From assembly GCA_012656075.1 (NCBI GenBank), contig JAAKBF010000013.1, positions 124,001 through 188,000 on the forward strand: 64,000 bases of DNA. Direction: 5' to 3'. Source of the stretch: Phytophthora hibernalis. Its lineage: Eukaryota > Oomycota > Peronosporomycetes > Peronosporales > Peronosporaceae. The translations under genes were made by a program, and so were the position numbers. Each line of letters opens with the position of its first letter. The first letter of the stretch is position 1. Below, one piece after another: positions 8,409 through 20,249 of this stretch. Under the pieces are notes generated by a model, which saw only the letters and a program-made list of their open reading frames with translations, searched no databases and was not told the origin of the DNA.

Positions 8409-10818
8409 ATGATGGCATCCCAGGACAGCGACAGCGATGACACAGAGTCCTTGGACACCGGGGCCTGGCTTCGACCCAGTGTGCCATATGTGTCTCTGGA
8501 AGGCGTCCGCTGGTGGTCCCTCCGGCGCCTGCCGTCCAGATTCCTGGCCCAGGCGGCCCCATTCCGTCTGTCGGCGCGCTGATCAACGAGGCCAACGCCC
8601 TGGAGCACGACGCGCGGCAACTTCGCGCTCAGCTGAACATGTCGTCCTTTGCGAACGCCGGACTGGCTGTACACGCCGCTTCGTTGCACGACCGCAACCG
8701 TTCCTGCTCCGAAGGGTATGACCTGGTCTCGTCGGCCATCAGCCAGTTGAACGACCGCGTAGAACGATTGACAGCGGAGAATGCCAGCCTGTTAGACGCC
8801 GAGGACACTCTACGGACGCAAGCGGGTCGCGCCGAATAGTGGTAGACTCATTATCGCGTGTTAGCAGATGTGACGTGCGAGGAGGCTGAGGCCATGGCTG
8901 CAGAGCTGGAGGAAGAACGGTCTCACATCGCGCAGTTTTCCTCCCGCCTCGCAGCATCGGAGGCATCTTCCTCGACTGCCTCGAATACCGCGTTGGCGCG
9001 CGTCCACGTGGAGCTGGGCGCTGCGCGGAGGAAGTTGTCCGTGATCAAAGGTGAGCTGTCGCGAGCTGTCTCGGGCGCGAGCAGGCACGACTGTCGTTCG
9101 CCCGAACCATTCAATATGGCGACGCGGTTGTGGACGATCTGCGGTTAGCCCACGAAGATCTTTACCGCAGCCAGCACGCCGCCGCAGCGCGGGCTCGTGA
9201 CGAGCTCCTCGCCGCCGACTTGCAGCGAGCTTTGCTCGTGGCCCATGCCAAGGAACATCAGCGCGACGTGACGCGTATCCGCAATCTCGAGGCTTCCATC
9301 GAGCGCTCAAGCCGATCTCGCCCGAGCTCAGGCCGAGGAACTACGTGCGTCTGTACGCCCCGATCAGTACAGGGCGGGTATTCTATTCGTTCTCCAGACG
9401 TCCGCTCGTCAGCAGCCATTACACCAAGCTCGAGTGCGACGTCTGAACGCGCAAGTCGCCGAGTTGGAAGCCACCGCGGAGCGGGGCACGCGAGAGGATG
9501 AGAGTACGGACACGTGGCGACGACTGTTACGCGAGGCCTGTCAAGGACGAGAGTCAGCCCGACGGGTATGCGACGCATTGGCGGCCCGGCTCACCGCTGC
9601 AGTCGCGGCTGCGGGGGGTCCATGGATATCGATGGACTCCTCCGGACACTGGAGACCGATACTGAGTCCGCTGCAAACGCGGCAGTTCCCTTGCCTCCAG
9701 GAGACGTGAGTCGGGTCGGCGTTGATGGAAGCTCCGGAATCGCGTTGACGTCTCCAGCATCGCCGCCTCCGCAGTCCGTCGCGTCTCCGCCCGGGGTATC
9801 TTCCCTGGCCAACACCGGTTTGGAGTTTCGGTGCCACTCACTCGAGCCCAGAGGCACCAATCCCCTATCCCGCGAGGGCATTTCCTCCACGTCGCGCGGC
9901 TGCTTCGCCTTTCCCCTACCTCTCGGGAAATCCGTCACTCCGGCGGAGTTCCCGTCCGTCCACCGCGGCGGACTCCGCTGCATCCGACCATGCCGCTGCT
10001 GTCCAGGGCAATCGCTCTCCGACAAAGCCTCCGCGGAGGATTCACGGGTACTCCACGACCTGTTCTCGGCATCGGAGTCGTCGGGTGGCGCGTCCGGTAC
10101 TCGCTCCCGCAGGACGAAACGTTGCCGGTTGCGTCAACGTACTTCGCGGTCCGGTTCCTCTTCTCGATCGGACTCCGCGGGTTCGGGGAGCGGTGCATCT
10201 TCGGATGGTGGGGGCTCGCCTTCTTCATCTTTGGCTGCCGCGTCTTCTAGAGCGACATCTTCAGGCAACTCGTTGTCCAGTTCTCCTTCTTCGCCACCTG
10301 CTGGAGCCGCCGGCAGGGCGTCTAATGTGCCGTTCTTCCCCCGCAATTGACCTTCGCGGCGGACGACTCGTCTTTTCGGGTCCTCTTGTCGCGGTACGAC
10401 TTGCATTTGGAGCATTGGGCCGAAGCACTGGGAAGCCTCCGTTGCCGGTTCCCAGTGGTACCGAGTGGGTTACGTGGCGCCGGCGTCAGAACTCGCGTAG
10501 ATCGCACGTGGGGGACCACTTGGCTAGCGTCCTCCAGCTTATCGTCGGGCTCTTCCGGTCGGAGTCTGCGGATACGGACCTTCTGGTGGTCGACCCTCTC
10601 TTCCTGCACTTCCTCCTAGCCGGTCTGCCGTCGGTCGGTGGTATCCGGGCCGTCAACATGCGACGCTGCACGCCGCGGTGGACGACATCGACACGCGGGA
10701 GCCGTGGCGTCGTTTCTTCCGTTCGCTTTCTGACGCTCGTCAACTTTATACGGCGATGCGTGCGCATCCCGCGTACTCCATCTCGCGTCTGCGGGACAAG
10801 TTTGTTGAGGGTATTTAG
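8409..10818 (+). pseudogene. Broken coiled-coil and Ser-rich ORF associated with the Gypsy region
   Basis: Starting at ATG 8409 (MMASQDSDSDDTESLDTG), several overlapping frames together read as one degraded protein. They include ALINEANALEHDARQLRAQL and AISQLNDRVERLTAENASLL, EEAEAMAAELEEERSHIAQF, and RLNAQVAELEATAERGTRE: long Glu/Ala/Leu heptad stretches typical of coiled coils. A Ser-rich stretch follows at about 10.05-10.3 kb. The end reads DIDTREPWRRFFRSL, then TAMRAHPAYSISRLRDKFV. At least four frame changes are needed. It lies antisense to the Gypsy pol remnant. It may be an accessory or gag-like ORF of an oomycete retroelement (inference); I cannot name it. Confidence 0.45.
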
Positions 10819-11170
10819 GCGTAGGGTTGAACGTCCCTTTTCGTAGGCGTAACCGTTGAATACTCATTTCTGCCGCTCCTTTCCCACTCGTGCCTTGGTG
10901 TTCGTTTTCTTTTGTGATTGTTTTTATGAGACGACCCTTCATCGTCCCATCTTCGGCCAACGGGCCGGCCCTCCAGACTTCCCCATCGTTACTTCTCAAT
11001 CTGGCCTCTCCCAGACAAGCATTTCTCCGTTCCTCCTGTCGACGGCCACCCTGTCGATTTCGTCTGCGTCATCCCGACGCGCCCCGATCTGGCCCTGCCC
11101 AGACGCGAGGTTCCCCTCCTATCCTCCTGTGCACGACCACCCTGTCGACTTACACCGCGTCCTCGGACGC
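10819..11170. other. Spacer between the coiled-coil ORF and the Gypsy chromodomain end
   Basis: The sequence is pyrimidine-rich on the plus strand (CCCATCTTCGGCC and similar). It may contain the 3' untranslated part of the minus-strand Gypsy element. No second LTR of that element is present here. Confidence 0.35.
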
Positions 11171-11510
11171 CTACCCCGTCGCGTCGGGTTCAGTCGCGAC
11201 CTCGTTTTGATGTGATTGCATGACGCCGCACCGATTCCGACCCGTTCGCTGCCGCAGAAATCCGTACAACAGGCCTCCGCAGTTGAGATCATGTTCGTCG
11301 ACCCAAGACGCGTCTGGGTATCCCTTCCACTTCACCTTGAACTCGCGTCGTGCCCGACCATATCGCGTGGCGCGTCCGTCGCGCATATCCAGTATTTGTT
11401 CCACCTCATAAACGTCTTCTCCCATATGGCGCGCTCCCCAGCTGTCTTCCGGGAGAAACTCTTTATAAGACGCGGGCAGTGATGGGATGTGGTCCATTGC
11501 GATAACTTGG
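11171..11510 (-). pseudogene. Gypsy element B: chromodomain at the pol C-terminus
   Basis: The minus strand reads GEDVYEVEQILDMRDG, REFKVKWKGYPDASWVDEHD and NCGGLLYGF, a clear chromodomain (aromatic Y, KVKWKGY and W-x-x-x-x-DL). Upstream in the same frame lies IAMDHIPSLPASYKEF, the first-Asp region of the integrase core, which is joined directly to the chromodomain. Most of the integrase core is therefore deleted. This is the end of a chromovirus-like Gypsy pol. Confidence 0.85.
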
Positions 11511-12660
11511 AACGGATACGTTGCTCCGATGTTGCCCGGGACTCGCCTTGGATAATCGGTCTCCCTTTTCCTGTTTCGCAGTCGGTGCACTCGCTGACAT
11601 AGCGTTGCACGTTCCGGAATATTCCCGGCCAATGGAAGTGACGTCGTAACCGTTGGTACGTCAGGCCAATTCCTTGGTTGGCCCCTTCCAGACTCGCGTG
11701 ATAGTGGGGCAACCCGTCCTCGCGAAGTGTCTCCGAGACAACCAGCTTCATAATCGTACCGCGTTCTTCGGCCGACTCATCTCCTCTCGCGTGGTAGTAG
11801 AGCAAGCTTCCTTCGCCTTCGTCATACTGGTGTGCGATCTTACTGCCGTTCTTCGCTTCCAGTCGTGATAATTCTACCAGATCATCGCTCAGATACTCCT
11901 TGAGATTCGCGATCCAGAGTTCCTCGTCTTGGGCGATCCGTATCCGGTGAAGTCGCAACCGCTGTACTACCAACCCCTGCAAGACTTCCAGGGTTCGGTC
12001 TGGGGTTGGCGCGGCTCGGGCCGCTACCGACCCCGTGGTCATCGGCAATACCGGAGCCGTCACGGGTCCCTTATCGACACATTCTTCTTCCGATCGGAGT
12101 AGATCGGCCGTCCCCGGTTCTAGATCGGGTGCAGTCTGGTCGCGTTCCCTGGGTCGAATGACCTCCGTCAAGCGGTTTCGTATGTTCAAGTCTTGAAACG
12201 CCTCGGGGACTGAGCTCTGATATCCGCTTGGTGCTGGAGAGCCTGTCCTGCCAGAAGATCGGCACTGGCATTCCAGTCTCGATGTACATAGTATAGTTCG
12301 TGTTTCGGCCATTCCCGAAGCGCGTCCCGGAGCCGCTGTCTTAACAGCCTCAGGCCTGGCGATTTGCAGTCCATATCGTCCCTCATCTGTCGGATGACCA
12401 AGTTCGAGTCTCCACAGACGATCAACCGGGAGATGTTTTCCTCGTCAAGAAGCGAGTACCCCAACAACATGCCACGATATTCCGCTTCATTGACGGTGAG
12501 GTCCGTGGCGTAGCCCGACGCCGCGTGCACGATTTCCCATCCAGGTAGTTTCCAAACGACTGCGCTGAACGCGCCGCCACCTCGTTTGGCCTTTGCTGAC
12601 CCATCAAAGCTCATGACATGCAGTTCTTCTTCGGCTGTTATGTTCGGAGTCGGGATGTCG
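11511..12660 (-). pseudogene. Gypsy element B: RNase H and integrase zinc-binding remnants
   Basis: RNase H: MSFDGSAKAKRGGGAFSAV, LTVNEAEYRGMLLGYSLL, VCGDSNLVIRQM and DWNASADLLAG, which carry the D-E-D-D positions of the fold. The integrase H2C2 zinc module follows: HYHASLEGANQGIG, RLRRHFHWPGIF, CTDCETGKGRP. The frame changes at about 12250, between the two parts. No reverse transcriptase lies upstream; the gag frame ends about 120 bp before RNase H. The element is internally deleted and cannot move on its own. Confidence 0.85.
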
Positions 12661-12780
12661 GCGGTCCTCGACGGGCGGTTCCGCTGAGGGATGTCTCCAC
12701 CGCCACGTCGACGAATGTATGTGGTGTGATGCTCGCGTTGCCCGTCATCCCATCCCGTCGTGACGCGGACTTGACCCGAT

Positions 12781-14185
12781 TTAGTCAGGCTCGATCTTCT
12801 CCTCGCTGGCGTCGCGTCCGTGGAATTCCTTCAGTTCCGAAAACGCGGATAGCCGTACACGTGTCACGCCTCCGCTGGCAACACCGGCCGTGGCCGAGGA
12901 GATCGCAGGGGCGCTCCCTGTCGCACCATTGTCTAGATCGAACAAGTCGTCCAGATCTTCGTCGCGACCATGCCGAGTCTCCCTGGCGTAATTCGACCCG
13001 CGCGAGCTCACCGATTCCATAGCCACGTCAACGTCCACTTGACAGGTCGTCGTCGTAGGCATCGGTTCAGCCGTCTCCGCTGGGGCAACCGCCATAGGGA
13101 CTTGCACTGGGGAAGCGAAGGTGCGCATTAATGTCGACTGCATTAGACATACTAACGCGTCTTCGAGCGCCTTGGGAACAGCGCCTTCTCTGTCGATCGG
13201 GGCCTCCGGTTGCGGTGGGGCGGCTGTCTCGGTGGGGGCGGGCGCCCTCTGCGGGAAGTGGTAGGCTGGTAAGACCTGCGCTCTTGTACCCATGGCGGTT
13301 GGCCTGATGGCATCTGCATCCGCTTAGGTGACTCGACACTGCTGTCGGTGTTTTTCGGGTAAGAAGACGGGAGACTCGGATGCGTCGAGGTCGGGCTGTC
13401 CTTGCGTGAGCTCCGCGACGAGGTTTCTACTGTGCCCACCAGCACCGCGAGGGTGTTGATGAGCACGTAGATCGCGTTCTTCCAGGACAACAAGTCCCAG
13501 TCGTACATCTTCTCCATCTCGAACGCTCCCAGCACGAAGCCGGAACCGCGAAGCATCTTGAGGAGTGCCGACGCCGCGAGGTATACGCTCGTGAGATCCT
13601 CCAGAATGGGGATCGGGCTGGGCCCTCGGATCTCTCCGATCAACTTTGGCTTGAGGAAGTCTAGAACCGGATGGCACTCAAGCTGTCTGAACAGCTCGAC
13701 ACGATTCAGTCCGTAGACCAGCTCATAGGCCGAATACTGTCGTCCCGCGTCCTTGCTAGCCGGCTTGAGCGGGATGTCGTCCACCGAATCTGGCGCGCGC
13801 AGCTTCTTCTTCGGCTTCTTGTTGTTGCGCCTGGTCTTGACGGACGGGGTTTGTTGGTGTTCGGTCTTTACAGACTTCGGACCGGAGGGGTCTCGACATG
13901 AGTCAAGACCCTTGGTGGCTTCCGGGAAGCCACATCGGGAACGGCGAACTGTTCTTCGAACGCCTCCTCAATATCGCTGGCACCATGGCCTGTCGTGAAG
14001 GTTCACTCGGAGCTCCACGACGCGTCAGGTCTCTCTTCGAGCTCACTTGCCGTCGACGACCTTCTGATCGACGGCGCTCCCGCTTCTGGTACCTTCTTGA
14101 CTTTTACCCCATCTTCCGGAGTAGTACTCCGGGTCGCGGCACCATTGTGGAGAAGCGCCTTAGCAGAAATCTGCAAAGTCGTCCT
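12781..14185 (-). pseudogene. Gypsy element B: gag remnant with frameshifts
   Basis: Several minus-strand frames together encode a gag-like protein. It begins near 14180 (AKALLHNGAATRSTTPEDG), continues through VDDIPLKPASKDAGRQYSAY and a hydrophobic segment (WKNAIYVLINTLAVLVG), then a Pro/Ala/Thr-rich part. It ends VRLSAFSELKEFHGRDASEE, where a capsid domain would normally start. At that point the frame stops and the next recognisable domain is RNase H, so the capsid core, protease and RT are gone. The 5' LTR lies just upstream at 14264-15100. Confidence 0.7.
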
Positions 14186-14263
14186 CGTACAAGCCCTATG
14201 CGATAACGTCGGGGAAATTCCGCTGTTTGAGTAGCGTATCTCTGGGTGGGGTGTGATCCAAGT

Positions 14264-15100
14264 TGGTTAGGAACCTTGAAGCGTGCTTCTCAGGCGCAGC
14301 GCGGATTCTCCTCGCTCTGCGTCGCTCTTGCTCTGGCGTCTCAGTCGTGCGTGACGACGTCCTCTCCTCTTTGACCTTGGGCGTGCGGCGTTATCGGGCC
14401 GGCGTTTCCTCGGTTGTGCACGGCGTTATCGGGCCGGTGCGTTCTTCGTCTTCGGCGTCGAGTTATCGGCAACGCCTGGACGGTATCGTTTAACGTGTCC
14501 CTCCTATTAGGCACGGGATGCTGGAGGTTGATTACATCGATCCAGCAGCGGACGACGGGGCCGATTATCTTGGGGCTCTTCTCGGTCGAGGCTGCTGGCT
14601 CTTGGAACGAAGGAAATCCACTTGCGTATCACAAAGAGAATTCGGGACTGAGCCTTATGTTGTCCTTACCTATCAGTGCCTCCCTCGCCATTCGTTGGTT
14701 CTCTGGCTTTCTTCCTATCACTTCCCATCGCGCTTACCCATCATTGTTGTCCTGATTTACCCTGATCACATGACTGAGTTGTCACATCGGGGTCGGTCGG
14801 GCTGCTCGATCGGGGTCTACTTAAGTTGCCAGATCGGGGTCCGTCGGTCGGGTTTATAGATCGGGGCGTAAACATTGCCTCCGATCGAGGTTCCCCATGT
14901 CACAGGCCTTGTCCACGGTTGTATGTAAGAGGGCAGGACTGCCGTCTGATCCGACTCTGTCTTTCCTGCACAGAATTCCGGTTCCCGTCGCTCCGGGTCG
15001 ACATCCATCAATCGGTCTGCTCGACTTCGTCGTTCTCCGGCACTCCGCTTTACGTCGGCATTTAGCGTTGTGCCGCCCTCCGACAGTCCGCTTCTTCACA
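14264..15100 (-). repeat. Gypsy-type LTR, right copy (837 bp), inverted relative to the left copy
   Basis: Read on the minus strand the repeat begins TGTGAAGAAGC (15100) and ends CTAACCA (14264). It is nearly identical to 6364-7201. It is the 5' LTR of Gypsy element B, which runs leftward. The flanking bases do not give a matching target-site duplication with the left copy, so the pair does not behave like one simple insertion. Confidence 0.85.
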
Positions 15101-15286
15101 CTAACATGTCATATTCGGTTGAACTGATTGAATAGATACCACCACGGACAACCACCTAAAAACAAGTTCGGAGTAAGCTTTTTCCTAGTCTACAATAAAG
15201 AACCGAGTACCAAATGAATTGCGAACTTCCGGGTAGGTGTTAAACTAACTTGAATATAATGCCGTATTTGATATGTCGATATCCTT
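15101..15286. other. AT-rich spacer between LTR and MULE
   Basis: The base composition drops sharply to AT-rich after the LTR. No gene is visible. Confidence 0.4.
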
Positions 15287-15342
15287 TTTTGGGTCAACCG
15301 CTGCGCAGGTCAAGTCGTGCGCAACTCGCTTTATGGGTCAAC
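15287..15342 (+). repeat. MULE left terminal inverted repeat
   Basis: It matches the reverse complement of 17674-17729 at about 53 of 56 positions. Inside it are two GGGTCAAC motifs, one at each end. Confidence 0.85.
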
Positions 15343-16099
15343 CTATGATAAAAATCTCGTAGACGTGTTGCTTTCTTTGCCCAATTATAACACAATATTT
15401 GAAAATTATGTTAATAACCACGTTCAGTGCAAAGGTTTTGGGATATAAGTTAGATCGAATCTTGCCAATATGGCATACACTATAATCTCAATCTGGCAGT
15501 GAAATAGGTGTAAATGTGAGAGGTCGAGGGCGAGTTCTGTTGCATCTCATTGGTTGTCGTATCGGCCCAGTTACTGTAATTGAATGCGAGTGTCAATAGC
15601 GTGAGTTGGATATAAAAGGGAATCGTTCTTTTTCTTACTCCTTCCCTCTCTGTTCTGCTGGAAATAGCTTCAGATCCAGTCTACCAAATTGACAATGATG
15701 TAAATGCTAGCGCTACGGCAATGTCTACCTATCCTGTTTCCGCCAATCTTCACCGATTCAATTTTTGTCATATTGATGTGGCCTTCTTGACCCCATCAAT
15801 AGGTACCATCGACGTCGCATTCTAATAACTGTAACAGCGCAGTCATTAGTGTAGCCTACGCAGTCCCGTGCAAGGTGATCGACCGCATATACTCAACCAC
15901 AGCTTCCTTCTCCTTGAAGATGCACTCGGGGCTCCTACAATGTATGATGAGGTACTCTCGCATACTCGGCGAGCACGTATACCAGGAATTGAGCCCCGAC
16001 GTCAGGAGATCCTGTTGTCCACAACGATGAAGGTAGGCAGATTGAGATGGTGCATCGAGAACACCGCGCTCAGCTCCATGTTAAACCTTTACAGGGGTT

Positions 16100-16965
16100 G
16101 TTCACAGTCATCATGAAGATGCTCCCACGCTTCCATTACCGACGAAGCTTCTTGTTCACCGATCCGTAGCTTCATAATCCGCTTTTGCAGTGCTTGCTTT
16201 CAGTGAAACAAACACCCATTGATGGTTGTGTTCGCGAGCTGGTAGCGAATCACAGCGATCAGCGCTGCCTTGTTGTCGGAGGGGATGGATTTGGAGTCAA
16301 GGCGACGATCCGTCGTAACAACCAGGAAGTCTATCGTCTGTGAACGTCCCGGGGTACCACTGGCATGTAGAAGCCGCTTGCATGGTCGTAGAACATATGA
16401 CGACACAAGTGGCAGAATGGCCCGGGTACATGTATGAATGTACCGTCGATGAAGAGCGTCGCATTGCGGTACAGCAGCAGCTTAAGGATACCGATGATAC
16501 GGTCCAGTGCGAGCACTTCGTTGTGGTGCGATGTGTTATGTTGTGCGGATGCATGTGGATAGACACATCAGAAAACTGCTCAATAATCTGCGCGGCGGCA
16601 CGAGATAGATGACCAGGCTAATGTCTCCGGGTTGTGACAAATTGCTCTCCTTCCTGTTGAAGGTGCCGTACCGGAAACGGATATGCCGTCACGTGATAGA
16701 CTGGGGAAAGATGTTGGAGACCCTCGAGGAGACGGCGGGTGAGTCCTGCGAGCCACTTGTGACGAACTAAAGGAGAAAGGGTGTGGTCCGTCGACGATAC
16801 GTCGTCGTGGTCAGCTGACGAGTGACCCAATATCAGTGCGTGTGAGCATCTGTCAGCCTTGCTGTGGCAAGGTTCGGAGTGGACTCTCCTAGGAAAGAGA
16901 TCGTTGTGGATGAGCAAGGGGCCACGGTCAACGTCGAACACGGTGACCAAGAACGTGTTGGACAA
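16100..16965 (-). pseudogene. MULE transposase remnant
   Basis: Minus-strand pieces match the MULE transposase domain in order: LLLYRNATLFIDGTFIHVPG with the DGTF core, MFYDHASGFYMPVVP, KAALIAVIRYQLANTTINGC followed by LFH, and QALQKRIMKLRIGEQEAS (next frame). The first catalytic Asp (DGTF) is present. The equivalent of the second (DFE) reads DNK. Upstream, 16618-16965 is an open frame with no named domain, probably the N-terminal part. At least two stops or frameshifts separate the pieces. Confidence 0.75.
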
Positions 16966-17673
16966 GACCAGAGCGGATCTCGACTCGGAGATGTGTCAAA
17001 CCTTTGGAAAGAGGGTGCGTCTATGAGGATTGGTTAGTATTACAGCGAATAGCATGGAGATCTAGCATTACTGAGCAGGAGTATAGTTTAGTGGAACTAA
17101 TATACATGCAGAAGTAGGGGATAGCCAGCGGTTACATCCACCCGAACTGCGGGGATGGCTCACTCTTTGTTGTGGCCCCTCAGGCTGTCGAGTGCTCCAA
17201 ATACCCTTCTACATTTGACATACTACCACACAGCTGAAACGATGTACGATACTGGAGGAATATCCTGCAGTGATGCTCACATGCAAACACCGGAGCATGG
17301 TTTTGATTCGGGTAGCGATCATCAGACTTGGTGTAACTTTGGATTAAGGGTACTTCGTAGTATTTCGTGTCATGAACGTGTTCGCCTAACTCGAGCAATA
17401 CGTGCAAACTTTGGGTTTTGGGGTCAGGAAATGTGGTTGCTAACCATCCCTACTGTATCCTCACCACACTTTCTGCATTTAATTTAACGGATTATGTCAT
17501 TGCCCCCAAAAGAATTCTAGTTTTTTAGAAAGACGCTATTTTAACCTTCACCTTTAAAACTTTAAACATTTTTTTAATTTGTTGAGGTAATACATTATTC
17601 GGTTTGGAAGTATTATGACATTTGACAAAATTTTGTCTTTGTTTGGGTCAAATGCCTGGTTATTCGACCGACA

Positions 17674-17729
17674 GTTGACCCAAGAAGCGAGTTGCGCACG
17701 ACTTGATCTGCGCAGCGGTTGACCCAAAA
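17674..17729 (-). repeat. MULE right terminal inverted repeat
   Basis: It is the partner of 15287-15342. A subterminal GGGTCAAATGC...GTTGACCC inverted pair lies just inside, at about 17644-17681. Confidence 0.85.
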
Positions 17730-20249
17730 CAATCGCTCCTATTTATTGTGCGGGTGAATGCGATAGATTCATAAAATTTCTATTTAATAGTCTCACTACC
17801 TCAAGTTCAAAATAAGTGTGACTTGATGAGATCTTCCTAATGACAGACCAAAGCCGCACTACCAAGCCAGTCATTTTTCTAGGAGCGAGCAAGATGCCGG
17901 GTTCCCCAGGACAGTGTCAATTGAGAACGAGGAAGTCTGACAAGGGGTGCCCCTAGAAATTCAACAAAATTGCTGTATCCTACTTCTTCAAACTGGAGGT
18001 GATTGCATTCTATGAAGATGGAAGCCACCTTCATGAAGTTCTTCCCTTCGATGACGCTAGATACACGAAGGGTTCAGAAGAGGCAAGTCTACTCCACGAT
18101 CAAGCAGCGCGATTTTATTGCGATGACGTGTGCAACAGAAGCAGGTGCTAAATACAGCACTCGTTTGCCAGCGCTGCCAACGGATGTCGGGGAGCAGCTC
18201 GTTCGTTGAATCAGATCACTTCGTAGCGAAGGAATTCCCACCACAGGGAAACACACCATTTTCCCTGTGGTGGGGATTCCTTTTAGGGATTTTGGCTCCC
18301 AAGATGTTACTCAAAGTCCTGTTACATGGGTGTACCCCTGCGTTATAGACACAGCGAGAATCCTGTTCACCCTTTCGGGTTCATCCTTTCCTCAATTGTC
18401 AGCATTTGTATCCATAACGGGTATGCTCGGCGATTGATGAGGCGAGCGAGCAAATGAGACCATCGGCGGATCCGGACGAGTCATGCAGCGCTCCGGAGAA
18501 CCACGAGTTCACCGTCGATGCGTGCTGTCGGTTGTGGCGCTTGTCGGATAGGATTGTCAATCTGAGCAAAAGTGTGGTACTTGATACCACGTGGTACATC
18601 TACATTAGAGTGCAGTAACACAGCTGACCAACGCCAGTCTAGCGAAGACCAGAACGACTGCTCGAGTGCCTAGCCTGAGGGGTGGCCAAAGCGCGGTACT
18701 GCTTCGGAAGATGGGTAAGTTTTTAATCCCCGTACGACCTGTTTTTTAATCATATTCCGGTCAAATAAATACTTGGAAATTATAAATCTAGTTTTCATTG
18801 TACAATGTTAAACATGTATCACACAACTCAAGCGGAGATCGTCGCTGCCGTCGCTGGACTGGGGTAAGAACTTGATCGACCAGATGATACTTACGATGTA
18901 TAACCCCTATGTATCAGTCATATCGCTGGACACATGGAGGAGGATGTCACTAAGCAGCACGCCTACCCTTATTTGAATGGATTTTACGTCTAGTATATAC
19001 GCGGATGGAGCTCACACCAGTTCACAACAAATCACCGAGTATGATTACTAACTGGAAAACCGGTTACGATCGAACTGGAACTTATCAGCGCGCTGAGAAT
19101 ACCCCAGCCTACAAATACACAGTCTCACATATGCAGTTGCTATGTAAATGTTTCGCAAAGCAGCCGCTGGCCTACTTGGACAAAACACAGGGGAGCCTTT
19201 AAACGAGTTGGTCACTGGTGGCAGAACCGTGGATGTACAAGTAGATCGATCGGCATGCGTTGGCGCCGCTGGTGGTGTTGCTGGCGATACGGGTGACGCA
19301 TATGTGGGTCGACCAGCGAGCGGTGAGGGAGTTCGCACTCGTTGCGGATGTTGCGACACCCGGGTCTACTGCTACGCGCGGTCATCACCGGAAGACGACG
19401 CTTGAGGAGGCTTTCGTTGGAGCTATGCTATAACCCGCCCAGCCGGTTACGAGCCACTTTTTTAGACTTGATCCATTCTGCGTGCTTTTGTTAGCGTTCC
19501 CTACGCTCTACGACGATTGCGATATGTACGATGAAGCTTACTCACGGAAACCACTTTGATTGTGCATATTTTATGAAATTTCAGAGGAAGGTATATTGAC
19601 TGACGGTTGGTTCAACCAACCGCCCTGTCCATTTTAAGGTATAACTCACAATTTGATTGATTAAAATAGGACCCTGTCATTTTGAATCGCTAATATTTGT
19701 AAAAACAAGCATATGCCTGGGTTATAGTCAACCCCAATAGGGTTAATGTTTTTTGTTTGCTCAGGAATCTTCGTCTTTGACGTCATTCAATTAATATGCC
19801 ATGGCGATTATATTTTGTTATTTGTGCTAACTAAAAGGAATCAGCTACTTCACACTTCTTGCTTCGTAGGAGTAAAATAACTACACAATAAAGGAGATAC
19901 AAGTCGCCATCCTGCTCGCGCGGGGCGTCAGCGACGGGGGTGAGGCTCCGTTTTCAGCTGGAATAAGCTAGTCGAGAGCCTCATGACGCTCAAGGGTAAG
20001 GGCGCAAGGAGATACATCCCAGCGTCTCTGCCGTTGTCACGTTGATGAAGGATGCGAGCCGCGACGAGACGGTATTGTTTGGTTGTTTCTTTTGACATTA
20101 CCTTTTAAGTTAACGTTGTATTATTTGATTTTCCAATGTTGTGTTGTTAGGTTATGTCGATGAGTGCGTCCGTGACACCGTCTCGCAAATCGATAAACTG
20201 TTTGGGTTTTAACACATTTTTATTTTTATTTACAGACACGGTTTCACCA
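17730..20249. other. AT-rich decayed intergenic block
   Basis: Short open frames occur (for example 19148-19405, which ends RCGCCDTRVYCYAR and could be a transposase zinc remnant), but none is long or clean enough to call. A strong hairpin lies at 18231-18280. Confidence 0.35.
18231..18280. repeat. Hairpin with about 20 bp arms
   Basis: The left arm GGAATTCCCACCACAGGGAA and right arm TTCCCTGTGGTGGGGATTCC pair almost perfectly around a short ACACACCAT loop. No gene ends nearby, so a terminator role is not supported. It may be a short foldback element. Confidence 0.75.

Larger units (their letters stand above)
15287..17729. mobile_element. Mutator-like element (MULE) with 56 bp terminal inverted repeats
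   Basis: The element is 2443 bp and is bounded by inverted repeats TTTTGGGTCAACCGCTGCGC... at 15287-15342 and 17674-17729. It contains a decayed MULE-type transposase gene on the minus strand. The flanking 9 bp are not identical (GATATCCTT and CAATCGCTC), so no target duplication can be claimed. The transposase has several stops and frame changes, so the element is probably non-autonomous today. Confidence 0.8.

Noticed and set aside
6364..15100. The inverted LTR pair as terminal inverted repeats of one giant DNA transposon
   Set aside because: Both copies have TG...CA borders and an internal primer-site-like leader, and the flanks show no target duplication. Two LTR elements explain it better.
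19148..19405. Possible PiggyBac zinc finger (RCGCCDTRVYCYAR)
   Set aside because: Too short, with only some of the expected Cys and no catalytic part nearby.
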